DNA of 43,169 nucleotides from Chloroflexota bacterium (GTDB lineage: Bacteria; Chloroflexota; Limnocylindria; Limnocylindrales; CSP1-4), in assembly GCA_012026785.1 (NCBI GenBank), contig VEOW01000054.1, positions 1 through 43,169 of the forward strand, read 5' to 3'. The translations under genes and the position numbers were made by a program. Positions 14,511 to 22,591 of this stretch are shown here, piece by piece. The notes beneath the pieces were generated by a model that was given only the letters and a program-made list of their open reading frames with translations, was not told where the DNA came from and ran no database searches. Positions within the stretch are counted from its first letter, which is position 1. The number at the start of each line of letters is the position of its first letter.

Positions 14511-16816
14511 CCGCCATCGGAACGAGCGTCGCTCGAGCGGACGGACCGCTGAAGGTCACTGGCCAGGTCCAGTACACGGTCGATACGCAGTTGCCTGGCA
14601 TGCTCCACGCCAAGGTCCTGCGCAGCCCATATCCCCATGCGCGCGTCCTGGCCGTGGATGCGACAGCCGCAGCGGCACGACCCGGCGTGGTGGTCCTGAC
14701 GGCGGCTGACCTCACGAACCTCGACCACGCATTCGGCGTGGCCCTGCGCGACCAACCCATCGTCGCGATCGACCGAGTCCGGTTCGTGGGTGATCCGGTC
14801 GCGGCCGTCGCGGCCGATACGCCCGAGGCGGCCGAGGCTGCGCTCGAGTTCATCGACGTGGAGTACGAGCCCCTCGAAACCGTCATGGACCCCGAGGCGG
14901 CCGCTGCCGACGACGCGCCGGTACTCCACCCGGTCGAGCGGCCACGAGCACCGATGTTCGTCGGATGGCCCGCCGAGCGCTTCCGCGGGAGTCTCAACGT
15001 CTGTTCGGGCTATCACGTGGAGCAGGGCGACCTCGATGCGGGATTTGCGAGCGCCGACCACGTGTTCGAGGACACGTACCGGGTCCCGCCGATCCACCAC
15101 GGTAACCTCGAGCCCCATGCCGCCGTGGCGAGCTGGGATCATCGCGGGCACCTGAACGTCATCAGCTCGACGCAGAGCCCATCGATCGTGCGCTTGCAGC
15201 TCGCTGAGATCTTCGGTCTCACGGAGAACCAGGTTCGCGTCGTCGTGCCGTACGTTGGCGGCGCCTATGGCTCGAAGGTGTACGCGAAGATCGAGCCCCT
15301 CGTCGCGGCGATCGCGCGCAAGGCCGGACGTCCGGTGCGCCTCGTTCTCACTCGAGAGGAAGTGTTCGCCACGGCAGCGCGCCATGCCTGCACCGTACAC
15401 ATCCGCACAGGAGTCCGGAACGACGGGACGATCGTCGCGCGCGAGGTCCGGGCGTTCTATGACACCGGCGCCTACGCGGACACCGGCCCAAGGGCATCCA
15501 AGAAGGGTGGCTACCTCGCGGGCGGTCCGTATCGCATCGAGCACCAGAGCCTCACGTCGTACTGCGTGTACACGAACAAGGCGCCGGCCGTCGCCTACCG
15601 CGGCTTCGGCGTTCCGCAAGTCGTCTGGGCCTACGAGTCGCAGATGGATGACATCGCCGCGCGCCTCGCGATCGACCCATTGGAACTGCGGCGGCGCAAT
15701 CTCATCCGCGACGGCGACACGTTCGTGACTGGAGACGTGCTTCGGAACCCGGGACTTGACGAGGCGCTCGAGGCGGTGGCCGAGGCGGGCGATTGGGGTT
15801 CCCCGGTCCCGGAGGCCCGCCCGGGATTCGCGATCGGACGCGGCGTTGCCTGTGCGATCAAGAGCACGTCGACGCCGTCGAACTCCGCAGCCTCCGTTCG
15901 CCTCAATGCCGACGGCTCCGTCCATCTCCTCACGAGCAGCGTAGAGATCGGCCAGGGCTCCACGACGGCGCTCGCGCAGGTCATCGCCGAGACGCTCTCG
16001 ATCCCCGTCTCCAGGGTGACCGTCAGCCTGCCCGATACGGACGTTACGCCGTTCGACCAGTCAACGATCTCCAGCCGGACGACGTTCAGCGTGGGCCGCG
16101 CAGCAACCGACGCCGCGGCGAAGATCCGTCAGCAGCTCATGAGTCTCGCTGCGTCGCAGCTCGAGGCAGCCGTGACGGACCTCGACGTCGACGAGGGCAG
16201 TGTGTTCGTCCGGGGCTCCCGGGACCGGAGCCTGACATTCGCCGAAATCATCCGGCGCCATTTCGGATCGCCAGCCGGAAGCCTCTTCGGAGACAGCGTC
16301 TTCCAGACCCGGGGTGGTCTCGACCCGCTGACCGGCAAGGGCAAAGCCTCCGCGACATGGTTCTACTCGGCCGCAGCGGCCGAGGTCGAGGTCGATCTCG
16401 AGACCGGTAAGGCCCGTGTCCTTCGAATTGCCACATCGGCCGACGTCGGTAAGGCCATCAACCCCGCGCAGTGCCACCTTCAGAACGAGGGCTCGATGCT
16501 CACGGCGCTCGGCTCGGCACTGTTCGAGGAGGTCGTGTACGACGCCGGTCAGCCAACGAACTCGAGCTTCCTGGATTACGGCATGCCCTCGCTCGAGGAT
16601 CATCCGCTCGAGTTCCACTCGATCCTCGTGGAACACCCGAGCGAGGACGGCCCCTTCGGTGCTCGGGGGGTCGGCGAGTCGGTCATCTCGCCGGTCGCAC
16701 CGGCGATCGGCAATGCGGTGGCGGCCGCCCTCGGTGGAGCTCGAGTCCGCGAGCTGCCGATCTCGCCGGAGCGCGTGCTCGCAGCCGTCGACCAGCAGCC
16801 GGAGGCTCGCGCATGA
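14507..16816 (+). CDS. Mo hydroxylase molybdopterin subunit 2 (CoxL/XdhB-like)
   Basis: This 769-residue large subunit starts VARADGPLKVTGQVQYTVD. It has the Mo-pterin motifs VGGAYGSKVY, AYRGFG, VEIGQGST and the canonical catalytic glutamate E724 in GVGES. This enzyme should hydroxylate an electron-poor carbon, typically next to a ring nitrogen, with water as the oxygen source. The AYRGFG loop differs from form I CO dehydrogenase (AYxCSFR) and from form II (AYRGAGR), so CO is not the likely substrate. TTG 14507 is chosen because GGAGG lies at 14495-14499 and the codon overlaps the previous TGA. It is followed by its own 2Fe-2S gene in a four-base overlap. Confidence 0.9.
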   Translation: MTAIGTSVARADGPLKVTGQVQYTVDTQLPGMLHAKVLRSPYPHARVLAVDATAAAARPGVVVLTAADLTNLDHAFGVALRDQPIVAIDRVRFVGDPVAAVAADTPEAAEAALEFIDVEYEPLETVMDPEAAAADDAPVLHPVERPRAPMFVGWPAERFRGSLNVCSGYHVEQGDLDAGFASADHVFEDTYRVPPIHHGNLEPHAAVASWDHRGHLNVISSTQSPSIVRLQLAEIFGLTENQVRVVVPYVGGAYGSKVYAKIEPLVAAIARKAGRPVRLVLTREEVFATAARHACTVHIRTGVRNDGTIVAREVRAFYDTGAYADTGPRASKKGGYLAGGPYRIEHQSLTSYCVYTNKAPAVAYRGFGVPQVVWAYESQMDDIAARLAIDPLELRRRNLIRDGDTFVTGDVLRNPGLDEALEAVAEAGDWGSPVPEARPGFAIGRGVACAIKSTSTPSNSAASVRLNADGSVHLLTSSVEIGQGSTTALAQVIAETLSIPVSRVTVSLPDTDVTPFDQSTISSRTTFSVGRAATDAAAKIRQQLMSLAASQLEAAVTDLDVDEGSVFVRGSRDRSLTFAEIIRRHFGSPAGSLFGDSVFQTRGGLDPLTGKGKASATWFYSAAAAEVEVDLETGKARVLRIATSADVGKAINPAQCHLQNEGSMLTALGSALFEEVVYDAGQPTNSSFLDYGMPSLEDHPLEFHSILVEHPSEDGPFGARGVGESVISPVAPAIGNAVAAALGGARVRELPISPERVLAAVDQQPEARA

Positions 16817-17286
16817 AGGTCGGGGTCCAGATCAACGAGCGGGAGCTCGAGCTCGAGGTCGCTACGAACAGCACTTTGATCGATCTGCTCCGCGAGGACC
16901 TCGGCCTTCGGGGCACCGTAGAGGGTTGCGGCGTCGGCGTCTGCGGCTCCTGCACGGTCCTCGTCGACGGCCGACCCGTGAGCTCCTGTCTCGTCCTGGC
17001 GGCGGATGTCGACGGTCGTGTGGTGACGACCATCGAAGGGCTGGGCCGCAACGGTGCGCTCGACCCGGTCCAGGAGGCATTCCTCGAACATCAGGCATTC
17101 CAGTGCGGCTATTGCACGGCAGGAATGATCATGGCCGTCAAGGGCCTGCTGGCCGAGAATCCTCGACCCAGCGCCGCAGAAGCGAAGGATTACCTGAGCG
17201 GGAACATCTGTCGCTGCGGCACGTATGAGGAGGTCCTCGGCGCGGTCGCCACGGCTGCCGCCTCGTCTGACGGCGGAGGAGACTGA
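16813..17286 (+). CDS. Mo hydroxylase 2Fe-2S subunit 2
   Basis: This 157-residue small chain has all eight cysteines: C39, C44, C47 and C59 (GCGVGVCGSC), then C98, C101, C133 and C135 (QCGYC, CRC). ATG 16813 overlaps the preceding TGA, and GGAGG lies at 16801-16805. Gene order FAD-Mo-2Fe2S makes this a self-contained hydroxylase with the two preceding genes. It resembles the 9903 product but is clearly a separate copy. Confidence 0.92.
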   Translation: MKVGVQINERELELEVATNSTLIDLLREDLGLRGTVEGCGVGVCGSCTVLVDGRPVSSCLVLAADVDGRVVTTIEGLGRNGALDPVQEAFLEHQAFQCGYCTAGMIMAVKGLLAENPRPSAAEAKDYLSGNICRCGTYEEVLGAVATAAASSDGGGD

Positions 17287-17288
17287 CG

Positions 17289-18641
17289 ATGCCCACCGAT
17301 TTCCGAAGCTTTCTCCGTCTGCTCGAAGACAAGAACGACCTCGTGCACGTGACACGCGAGGTGTCTCCCGACTTCGAAGTCGCCGCCGGGATGCGGCGGA
17401 CTTCGGACCTGAAGGGACCTGCCCTGTGGTTCGATCACGTCACGGGTTCGGGCATCCCGGCCGTGGGAGCCGTGTACGGGGTCCGGCGCCGGGCCATCTG
17501 GGGTTTCGACACGACCGACGCCGAGTACCCGGACAAGTTCATGAACGGGCTCCGAAACCCGATCGCGCCGCAGGTCGTCGAGGATGGGCCATGCAAGGAA
17601 GTCGTCCTCCTGGGGGACGACGCCGACTTCGGCTTGCTCCCGATCTGCAGCCACAACCGGCTCGACAACGGACGCTTCATCACGATGGGACTGACCATCG
17701 CGGCCCACCCCGAGTTCGGGACCAACGTATCGATCAGTCGGATGCAGATCCACGATGGCAAGCATGCTGGCATCCTCAGCGTGCCGCCCCAGCACCTGGG
17801 CGTCTACTTCCAGGAATTCGAGGCTCGCGGCGAGTCGCTGCCGATGGCCGTTGCCCTCGGCGTGGATCCGTACACGACGATGGCCTCGGGCTTCAAGGGC
17901 AACATCTACCTCGACGAATACACGATCGCCGGTGGCTGGATGGGCCGTCCGCTCGACGTCGTCAAGTGCGAGACCAGCGACGTTCTCGTGCCCGCGGAGA
18001 GCGAGATCGTCATCGAAGGCGAGCTCGTTGCCGGTGAGCGTCGCCTGGAAGGTCCGTTCGGCGAGGTTCCTGGCTATTACAGCCCGGCGGGCCAGCGCCC
18101 CGTGTTCCGCCTGAAGGCGATCACGCATCGACAGAACCCGGTCTACCTGGCCGGGCTGACCGGTCGGCCGCAGACGGACAACCACGTCATCCGCGACCTG
18201 ACGTATGAACCCATCATCCGCGATCGAATTCGGCAGCTTTGCCCTGGCGTGCGCGACGTCTATGCCATCGAGGGCAGCGCGGGCAAGCACATCGCGGTCT
18301 CGATCAAGCCGACCTTCGCTTCCCAGGCGCGTGACGTCATGATGGCCGCCCTGACGACTGAGCGGATCCGTCCCAAGCTCGTCGTGGTCGTCGAGGATGA
18401 CATCGACGTCCGCGACCCTGCGCAGCTTCAGTGGGCGATGACGTTCCGTGTCCAGGCAGATCGGGACGTGCTGATCATCCCGGGCATGGTCGGCCAGGCG
18501 CTCGATCCCTCGACGCCGAAGCCCGGCGTCGGAACGGTCATGGCCATCGATGCGACGCGACCGTACGGCGAGCCGTTCTGGGAAGTGACGGACGTCCCGG
18601 GCGCCGAGTCATTCGAGATCCCACTGCCTGCTCGATCGTGA
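17289..18641 (+). CDS. UbiD-family prenyl-FMN decarboxylase 1
   Basis: This 450-residue UbiD-type protein contains the conserved Arg in NVSISR (R151) and the pair E254/E259 in EGPFGE, matching the Arg-Glu-Glu catalytic set of fungal Fdc1, plus VVEDDIDVRD and the C-terminal DATRPYGEPFW. Such enzymes use prenylated FMN to remove, or sometimes add, an aromatic or unsaturated carboxylate. The ribosome site GGAGGAG lies at 17276-17282. It ends the long plus-strand operon, three bases after the 2Fe-2S stop. The prenyl-transferase partner UbiX is not in this window, so the cofactor must come from elsewhere. The carboxylated substrate is not known. Confidence 0.88.
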   Translation: MPTDFRSFLRLLEDKNDLVHVTREVSPDFEVAAGMRRTSDLKGPALWFDHVTGSGIPAVGAVYGVRRRAIWGFDTTDAEYPDKFMNGLRNPIAPQVVEDGPCKEVVLLGDDADFGLLPICSHNRLDNGRFITMGLTIAAHPEFGTNVSISRMQIHDGKHAGILSVPPQHLGVYFQEFEARGESLPMAVALGVDPYTTMASGFKGNIYLDEYTIAGGWMGRPLDVVKCETSDVLVPAESEIVIEGELVAGERRLEGPFGEVPGYYSPAGQRPVFRLKAITHRQNPVYLAGLTGRPQTDNHVIRDLTYEPIIRDRIRQLCPGVRDVYAIEGSAGKHIAVSIKPTFASQARDVMMAALTTERIRPKLVVVVEDDIDVRDPAQLQWAMTFRVQADRDVLIIPGMVGQALDPSTPKPGVGTVMAIDATRPYGEPFWEVTDVPGAESFEIPLPARS

Positions 18642-18669
18642 TGGTTCGTGAGCCACCCACGCCCGTGCG

Positions 18670-19665
18670 CTACGTAAGGACCGCCTCGTCCTGAGACACC
18701 TTCGGCAGAACATCCCCGGCAAGCATCTCGATCTGCTCCAACCAATCTGGGAAGCGCATCCGGAAGTCGAAGACGAGAAGATCGCAGCCGATCTGCTGGT
18801 AACGCCGAACCCCACGGATGATGTCCTCCGGGGTTCCGGTAAGGATCGAGCCATCCAGCTCGTCGATCCTCGTGAACTCGCCACCCTGCGGCTTGAGCCA
18901 GAACTTCTGGGCGTTGGCGTTCTTGATCAAGCCGGGGACGTTCAGGCGGTCGAGGGCAGCCTGGGCAGAATCGCCGATGCTCGTCACCGGCACAGCGCCG
19001 GTCATGATCATCGGTTTACCCTGCTCCGCGCACATCTCCCGGATCTTCGCTACCCGCGCCTCATAGGTCGGAAAGGTGATCCGACCGGGCAGCCATCCCT
19101 CGCAGAAGTCGACGGCGAGCCGGGCGGACGCAGGTGTGGCACCACCCCACCAGACCGGAACCGGGAACAGCGGCTGAGGCTGAAGGTCGACGTCGGTAAA
19201 GTCATAGGTCTCCGAGTGCCAGTCGACCGTCTCCCCTGTCCACAGGCGCCGCGCGATCAAGGTCTGTTCGCGCATCAGCTCCGGCCGCTTGAGATCGCCC
19301 TGTCCGATCACGTCGAACTCGTGCTGGAAGGTGCCAGAGCCGATCCCGAGGTCGAACGGGCGCCGAGTGGCCCACGACAGCGACGCGACACTGTAGGCCA
19401 TGAGGATGGGGTGCCGGAAGGGGATGATCGTCGCTGCCCCAAGGCCAATCCGGTCCGTCTTTGCGGCCAATAGCGTCAGCGTGATGAACGGCTCGATGAA
19501 CGTTCGATCTGTCCCCTCCATGCCGTGGGGGTGGAAGACGAGATGGTCGCGCACCCATAGAGAGTCGAAGCCGAGGCGGTCGGCCAGCTGGGCACCCTCG
19601 ATCAGCAGATCCTGGTCAGCGTCCTCGCCGAAATGCGGCACGAGGAGCCCGAAACGGGTGGGCAT
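18670..19665 (-). CDS. LLM-class flavin-dependent monooxygenase, minus-strand paralogue
   Basis: This 331-residue luciferase-like protein contains FGLLVPHFGED, GFDSLWVRDHLVFHPHGMEG, LGAATIIPFRHPI, RLWTGETVDWHSETY, VWWGGATPASARLAVDF and EGWLPGRIT. It is related to the enzyme at 4573 throughout, with similar length and motifs, so it probably oxygenates a related compound. ATG 19665 is chosen because AAGGAG is placed seven or more bases upstream and the protein then starts at the first barrel strand. It is the last gene of the three-gene minus operon and converges on the UbiD gene across 28 bases, with no recognisable terminator between. Confidence 0.87.
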   Translation of the reverse strand: MPTRFGLLVPHFGEDADQDLLIEGAQLADRLGFDSLWVRDHLVFHPHGMEGTDRTFIEPFITLTLLAAKTDRIGLGAATIIPFRHPILMAYSVASLSWATRRPFDLGIGSGTFQHEFDVIGQGDLKRPELMREQTLIARRLWTGETVDWHSETYDFTDVDLQPQPLFPVPVWWGGATPASARLAVDFCEGWLPGRITFPTYEARVAKIREMCAEQGKPMIMTGAVPVTSIGDSAQAALDRLNVPGLIKNANAQKFWLKPQGGEFTRIDELDGSILTGTPEDIIRGVRRYQQIGCDLLVFDFRMRFPDWLEQIEMLAGDVLPKVSQDEAVLT

Positions 19666-19672
19666 CGACGTC

Positions 19673-21091
19673 CTACTCCTTGCTGCTCGTGGGTGGCTGC
19701 TCGCGCTTTCCGATGCCCTCCGGGCGCGCCTGGCGGCCCCACCCGGGCTGGCCGACGACGTGTCCGTCTTGGTAGACGACCTGGCCACGGACGATCGTGG
19801 TCTCGACGACGCCGCGTACGCGGCTCCCTGCGTATGGCGTCCAGCCGATCTTGCTGAGGACGATGTCATCGCTGATCTCGAAATCGGCTTCGAGGTCGAC
19901 GATCGCGATATCGGCGTCGCAGCCGACCTCGAGGCGGCCCTTCCTGGCGAGGCCGAAGACGCGCGCCGGCGCCGTGGCGACGAGCTCGACCACGCGCTCG
20001 ATTGAGATCAGCCCGCGGTGCACAGCGTCGAGCAGCAGTGGCACGTAGAACTGCGTGGACGGCGTGCCGGTATGGGCCTTCCAACCATCGGTCCACCCCG
20101 GCTCCTTCTCGTCGCGCGTGTGGGGTGCATGGTCCGTCGAGACGAGGTCGATCGTTCCATCGTTGAGGGCTGTCCATAGCGGCTCGGTATTGTGCTCGGG
20201 CACGTAGTAGCTGAGCGCGTACGAGCCGAGCCGCTCGATCGTCGCCCAGTCATTCCCAAGGAACAGAGCCCAGGGGTTTACCTCCGCGGTCACCCGCTGC
20301 CCTGCCGCCTTTGCCCGCCGCAGCTGCTCAATGACCCCACTCGACTGAGTGTGCAGCAGGTGGAGCGGCGTGCCCGTCGCCTGCTGGATACGCAGCAGGA
20401 CGGCGACGGCTGTGTCCCAGATGATCCCGTCGTACGCACTGTAGGCCCGCGCGTACGCGCGCGCGTCGCGTTCGCCGCGCTGCCAATACCCCTGTTCGAT
20501 GTGGCTCATCAGGCCCTGGTCATGGGGATGGACCATCAACGGCAGCCCGGTCTCCCCAACCGCCTCGAAGATCCCGAGCAGCTCGCCGTGGTCGTGGACG
20601 CCGATCCCGGGCATATGAGGGTAGTCACGGCCTGTGTCGACGACCATGAAGACCTTGAATGCGGCAATCCCACGACTGGCCATGCTCGGGAACTGATCGG
20701 GTATCGTCGCGGCCGCGTTGACGTTCCAGTCAATGATCGAGCGCTGGTCGTAAAGCGCCAGCATCCCGTCCAGTCGCTCGAGGGTGTTCGGCGGTGGCTG
20801 GACGTTTGGCATGGCAAAGGAGGTCGTCACGCCCCCGGCCGCTGCGGCCGATGTCGCCGTGACGATGTCCTCCTTGTGCGTGAAGCCCGGCTCGCGATGG
20901 TGGGAGTGGACGTCGATCGCCCCCGGCAGGACGTGCCGCCCGGTCGCGTCGATGGTTCGCTTCGCGCTGGCGTCCGCACCCGATTCGAGAAGCGCGGCAA
21001 TGCGAGTGTCGATGATGGCGAGGTCCGCGAGCGTTCGTCCAGATGCGGTAACGAGCGTTCCCCCTCGGATGACGAGGTCGTAGGTCGTCAT
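19673..21091 (-). CDS. Cyclic amidohydrolase, minus-strand paralogue
   Basis: This 472-residue cyclic amidohydrolase has H62 and H64 (DVHSHHREPGF), K146 (AFKVFMVVDTGRDYPHMPG), a histidine pair region MVHPHDQG, LLHTQS and the Asp of STDHAPH. It is most like the 6535 product: GRDYPHMPG, DQFP/EEI and KEPGWTD/KEQGWTD segments match. It probably hydrolyses a cyclic amide or ureide. The start ATG (21091-21089) overlaps the TGA of the upstream hydrolase-fold gene by four bases. The C-terminus ends in a charged, proline-containing tail next to the LLM gene. Dihydroorotase, allantoinase or hydantoinase activity cannot be told apart here. Confidence 0.88.
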   Translation of the reverse strand: MTTYDLVIRGGTLVTASGRTLADLAIIDTRIAALLESGADASAKRTIDATGRHVLPGAIDVHSHHREPGFTHKEDIVTATSAAAAGGVTTSFAMPNVQPPPNTLERLDGMLALYDQRSIIDWNVNAAATIPDQFPSMASRGIAAFKVFMVVDTGRDYPHMPGIGVHDHGELLGIFEAVGETGLPLMVHPHDQGLMSHIEQGYWQRGERDARAYARAYSAYDGIIWDTAVAVLLRIQQATGTPLHLLHTQSSGVIEQLRRAKAAGQRVTAEVNPWALFLGNDWATIERLGSYALSYYVPEHNTEPLWTALNDGTIDLVSTDHAPHTRDEKEPGWTDGWKAHTGTPSTQFYVPLLLDAVHRGLISIERVVELVATAPARVFGLARKGRLEVGCDADIAIVDLEADFEISDDIVLSKIGWTPYAGSRVRGVVETTIVRGQVVYQDGHVVGQPGWGRQARPEGIGKREQPPTSSKE

Positions 21092-22056
21092 GCGATGGCC
21101 GAGGTCTCGGAGCTTGCGGGTCGGGATAGGCGGAGCGTGACCGCCGATGCATCGTCCTCGCGAACGATGACCTCCCCGACGTCCAGGTAGCGCTGAAACC
21201 ACTCGACGATCAGCGGGCTGACGAGGTCCCGGTAGTCAGCGTAGGCGGCATAGTGAGTCGTGCCGGTCTGGATCACGAGTCGCTTTGGTGACCCAGCGCG
21301 TTCGTACAACGCGGCGGCATGATCCTCGGGCGTTGTCGCATCTTTCTCCACGCAGATGAGCATCAGCGCGCGTGGAGCGATCCGATCGACAAGGTCGAGC
21401 GGCCGATACGCCATGATTGCCTCTGCGCTCGCGAGCTGCACGTCTGTCGGAACGCGGCCATCGACGTCCGCCTTGACAGTCGTCGTCCGTCGCTCGGGCG
21501 TAGGCACCATGATCTCCTCGCGCACGGAGACGAGGCGTGACTCGCCGGTCGCGGCGCGTTGTCGGCGGTCATCCTCGACCTGCTGGAGGAAATCCAGCCA
21601 TTCATGCTCACGGCGCATCCGCCTGAGCCATTCCCGCCCGTCCGCGATCGGCACCTGGCTCACCACGGCCTTGACCCGCGAGTCGAGCGCCGCGACGCAG
21701 ACGGCATTGCCGCCGCCTGTACCGCCAGAGCCGAACGCGCCAATTCGTTGTGAGTCGATCTCAGGCCGCGTTTCGAGAAAGGAGTTGGCGGCCCGCCAGT
21801 CCTCGACCTGTGCCATCGGATCCAGATAGCTGGCATCGCCAGCCGAGCCACCAAAGCCGCGATAGTCGAACACCAGGACGGCGATGCCGGCGGCAAGAAG
21901 GGCCTGATGATATGGCTCGTACAGCTTCGCTCCACGAAGGCCAAGCCATCCTGGACCCTGGACCACGGCCGGAACCGGCCGCGGTCGCGCAGGCAGCTTC
22001 AGCGTGCCTGCGAGCGCCAAGCCCCGGCTATGGAAAGAAACCTCCTCGACCGTCAT
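21088..22056 (-). CDS. Alpha/beta-hydrolase-fold protein, second copy lacking nucleophile Ser
   Basis: This 322-residue paralogue of the 5624 product has VVQGPGWLGL (31-40), VLVFDYRGFGGSAG (60-73) and the elbow RIGAFG-S-G-G-T-G (104-114), with Gly111 where the nucleophile Ser should be. The Asp region DATTPEDHA and the His of TGTTHYAAY are kept. Two diverged copies with the same replacement argue for a selected, different chemistry. It is the first gene of the minus-strand trio. ATG 22056 gives a start directly before the first strand (TVEEVSFHSRG). Tail residues after RYLDVGEVIV are probably not structured. Confidence 0.8.
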   Translation of the reverse strand: MTVEEVSFHSRGLALAGTLKLPARPRPVPAVVQGPGWLGLRGAKLYEPYHQALLAAGIAVLVFDYRGFGGSAGDASYLDPMAQVEDWRAANSFLETRPEIDSQRIGAFGSGGTGGGNAVCVAALDSRVKAVVSQVPIADGREWLRRMRREHEWLDFLQQVEDDRRQRAATGESRLVSVREEIMVPTPERRTTTVKADVDGRVPTDVQLASAEAIMAYRPLDLVDRIAPRALMLICVEKDATTPEDHAAALYERAGSPKRLVIQTGTTHYAAYADYRDLVSPLIVEWFQRYLDVGEVIVREDDASAVTLRLSRPASSETSAIA

Positions 22057-22341
22057 GGCATCCCCGTGAAGCAGTGATCCAACGGGCCACAGGTTTTCGT
22101 CTCCGGGCTCGCCCCGGCGGCTACGAGCAAGCGGCGGCGAAATCTTACCAAGTTAGGTATTTGTGGTGTCAGTCACACTGCAGCTGAACACAAGAGACAG
22201 TCGGACGTATACAAGGACCGTTCCGCGGTCGGCCGGCAATTAGGTCCTTGTGGCCAGGCTGATCAGGGTCATTTGGCTCGCGAGTGCGACCCGCGTCGCG
22301 CACGATCTTTGTCATCATCTCACCGAGGCGGGAGGCGTCCA

Positions 22342-22554
22342 ATGCAATGCCGACGTTTGGTGCGATCGCGACGAGTCGCACGGGTCAGGCCACCGTGTCG
22401 GGGTCGGATACAGTGTCCGATCCGGGGTGACATCGACGTGGACCACTGCGACGGCTGCGAGTGGCTGCGGTTGGCAAGTCGGGGGGCAGAGGTGCGCTGC
22501 GCCTGGAACCGTTCGGTGCTCGATCCCGGTCTCATGGCCGAGATCGTCAGCTAA
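22342..22554 (+). CDS. Small four-cysteine protein 1
   Basis: This 70-residue basic protein starts at ATG 22342 with GGAGG at 22331-22335. Its centre reads CPIRGDIDVDHCDGCEWL, followed by a last cysteine in EVRCAW. The protein at 33260 has the matching CPLVGDADIDRCIGCPML and VVSISC. The shared pattern is C-P-x2-G-D-x-D-x-D-x-C-x-G-C-x2-L, then about 11-13 residues and a Cys: a likely four-cysteine metal knuckle. I do not know a named family for it. It lies alone between the minus operon and the GntR gene; a weak TGAACA/TATACA pair at 22185-22213 could serve as promoter. The recurrence supports it as a real gene despite its size. Confidence 0.6.
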   Translation: MQCRRLVRSRRVARVRPPCRGRIQCPIRGDIDVDHCDGCEWLRLASRGAEVRCAWNRSVLDPGLMAEIVS

Positions 22555-22591
22555 GTCATCCGGGTCAGGCGCCCGACCCAGCCGCGTCAGG

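Noticed and set aside
14111-15925. Long open frame on the minus strand inside the Mo subunit gene
   Set aside because: It mirrors the plus-strand gene with clear family motifs; GC-rich coding DNA often leaves the opposite frame open. It matches no domain I recognise. The same holds for minus-strand frames at 191-1372, 4339-5544, 11788-12771 and 17190-18290.
9433-17286. Aerobic carbon monoxide dehydrogenase cluster
   Set aside because: The gene set looks cox-like, but neither large subunit has the AYxCSFR or AYRGAGR active loop; both have YRGFG.
22146-22159. TACC/GGTA palindrome upstream of the minus-strand trio
   Set aside because: Arms of four bases around a six-base centre with no second copy; too weak to call an operator.
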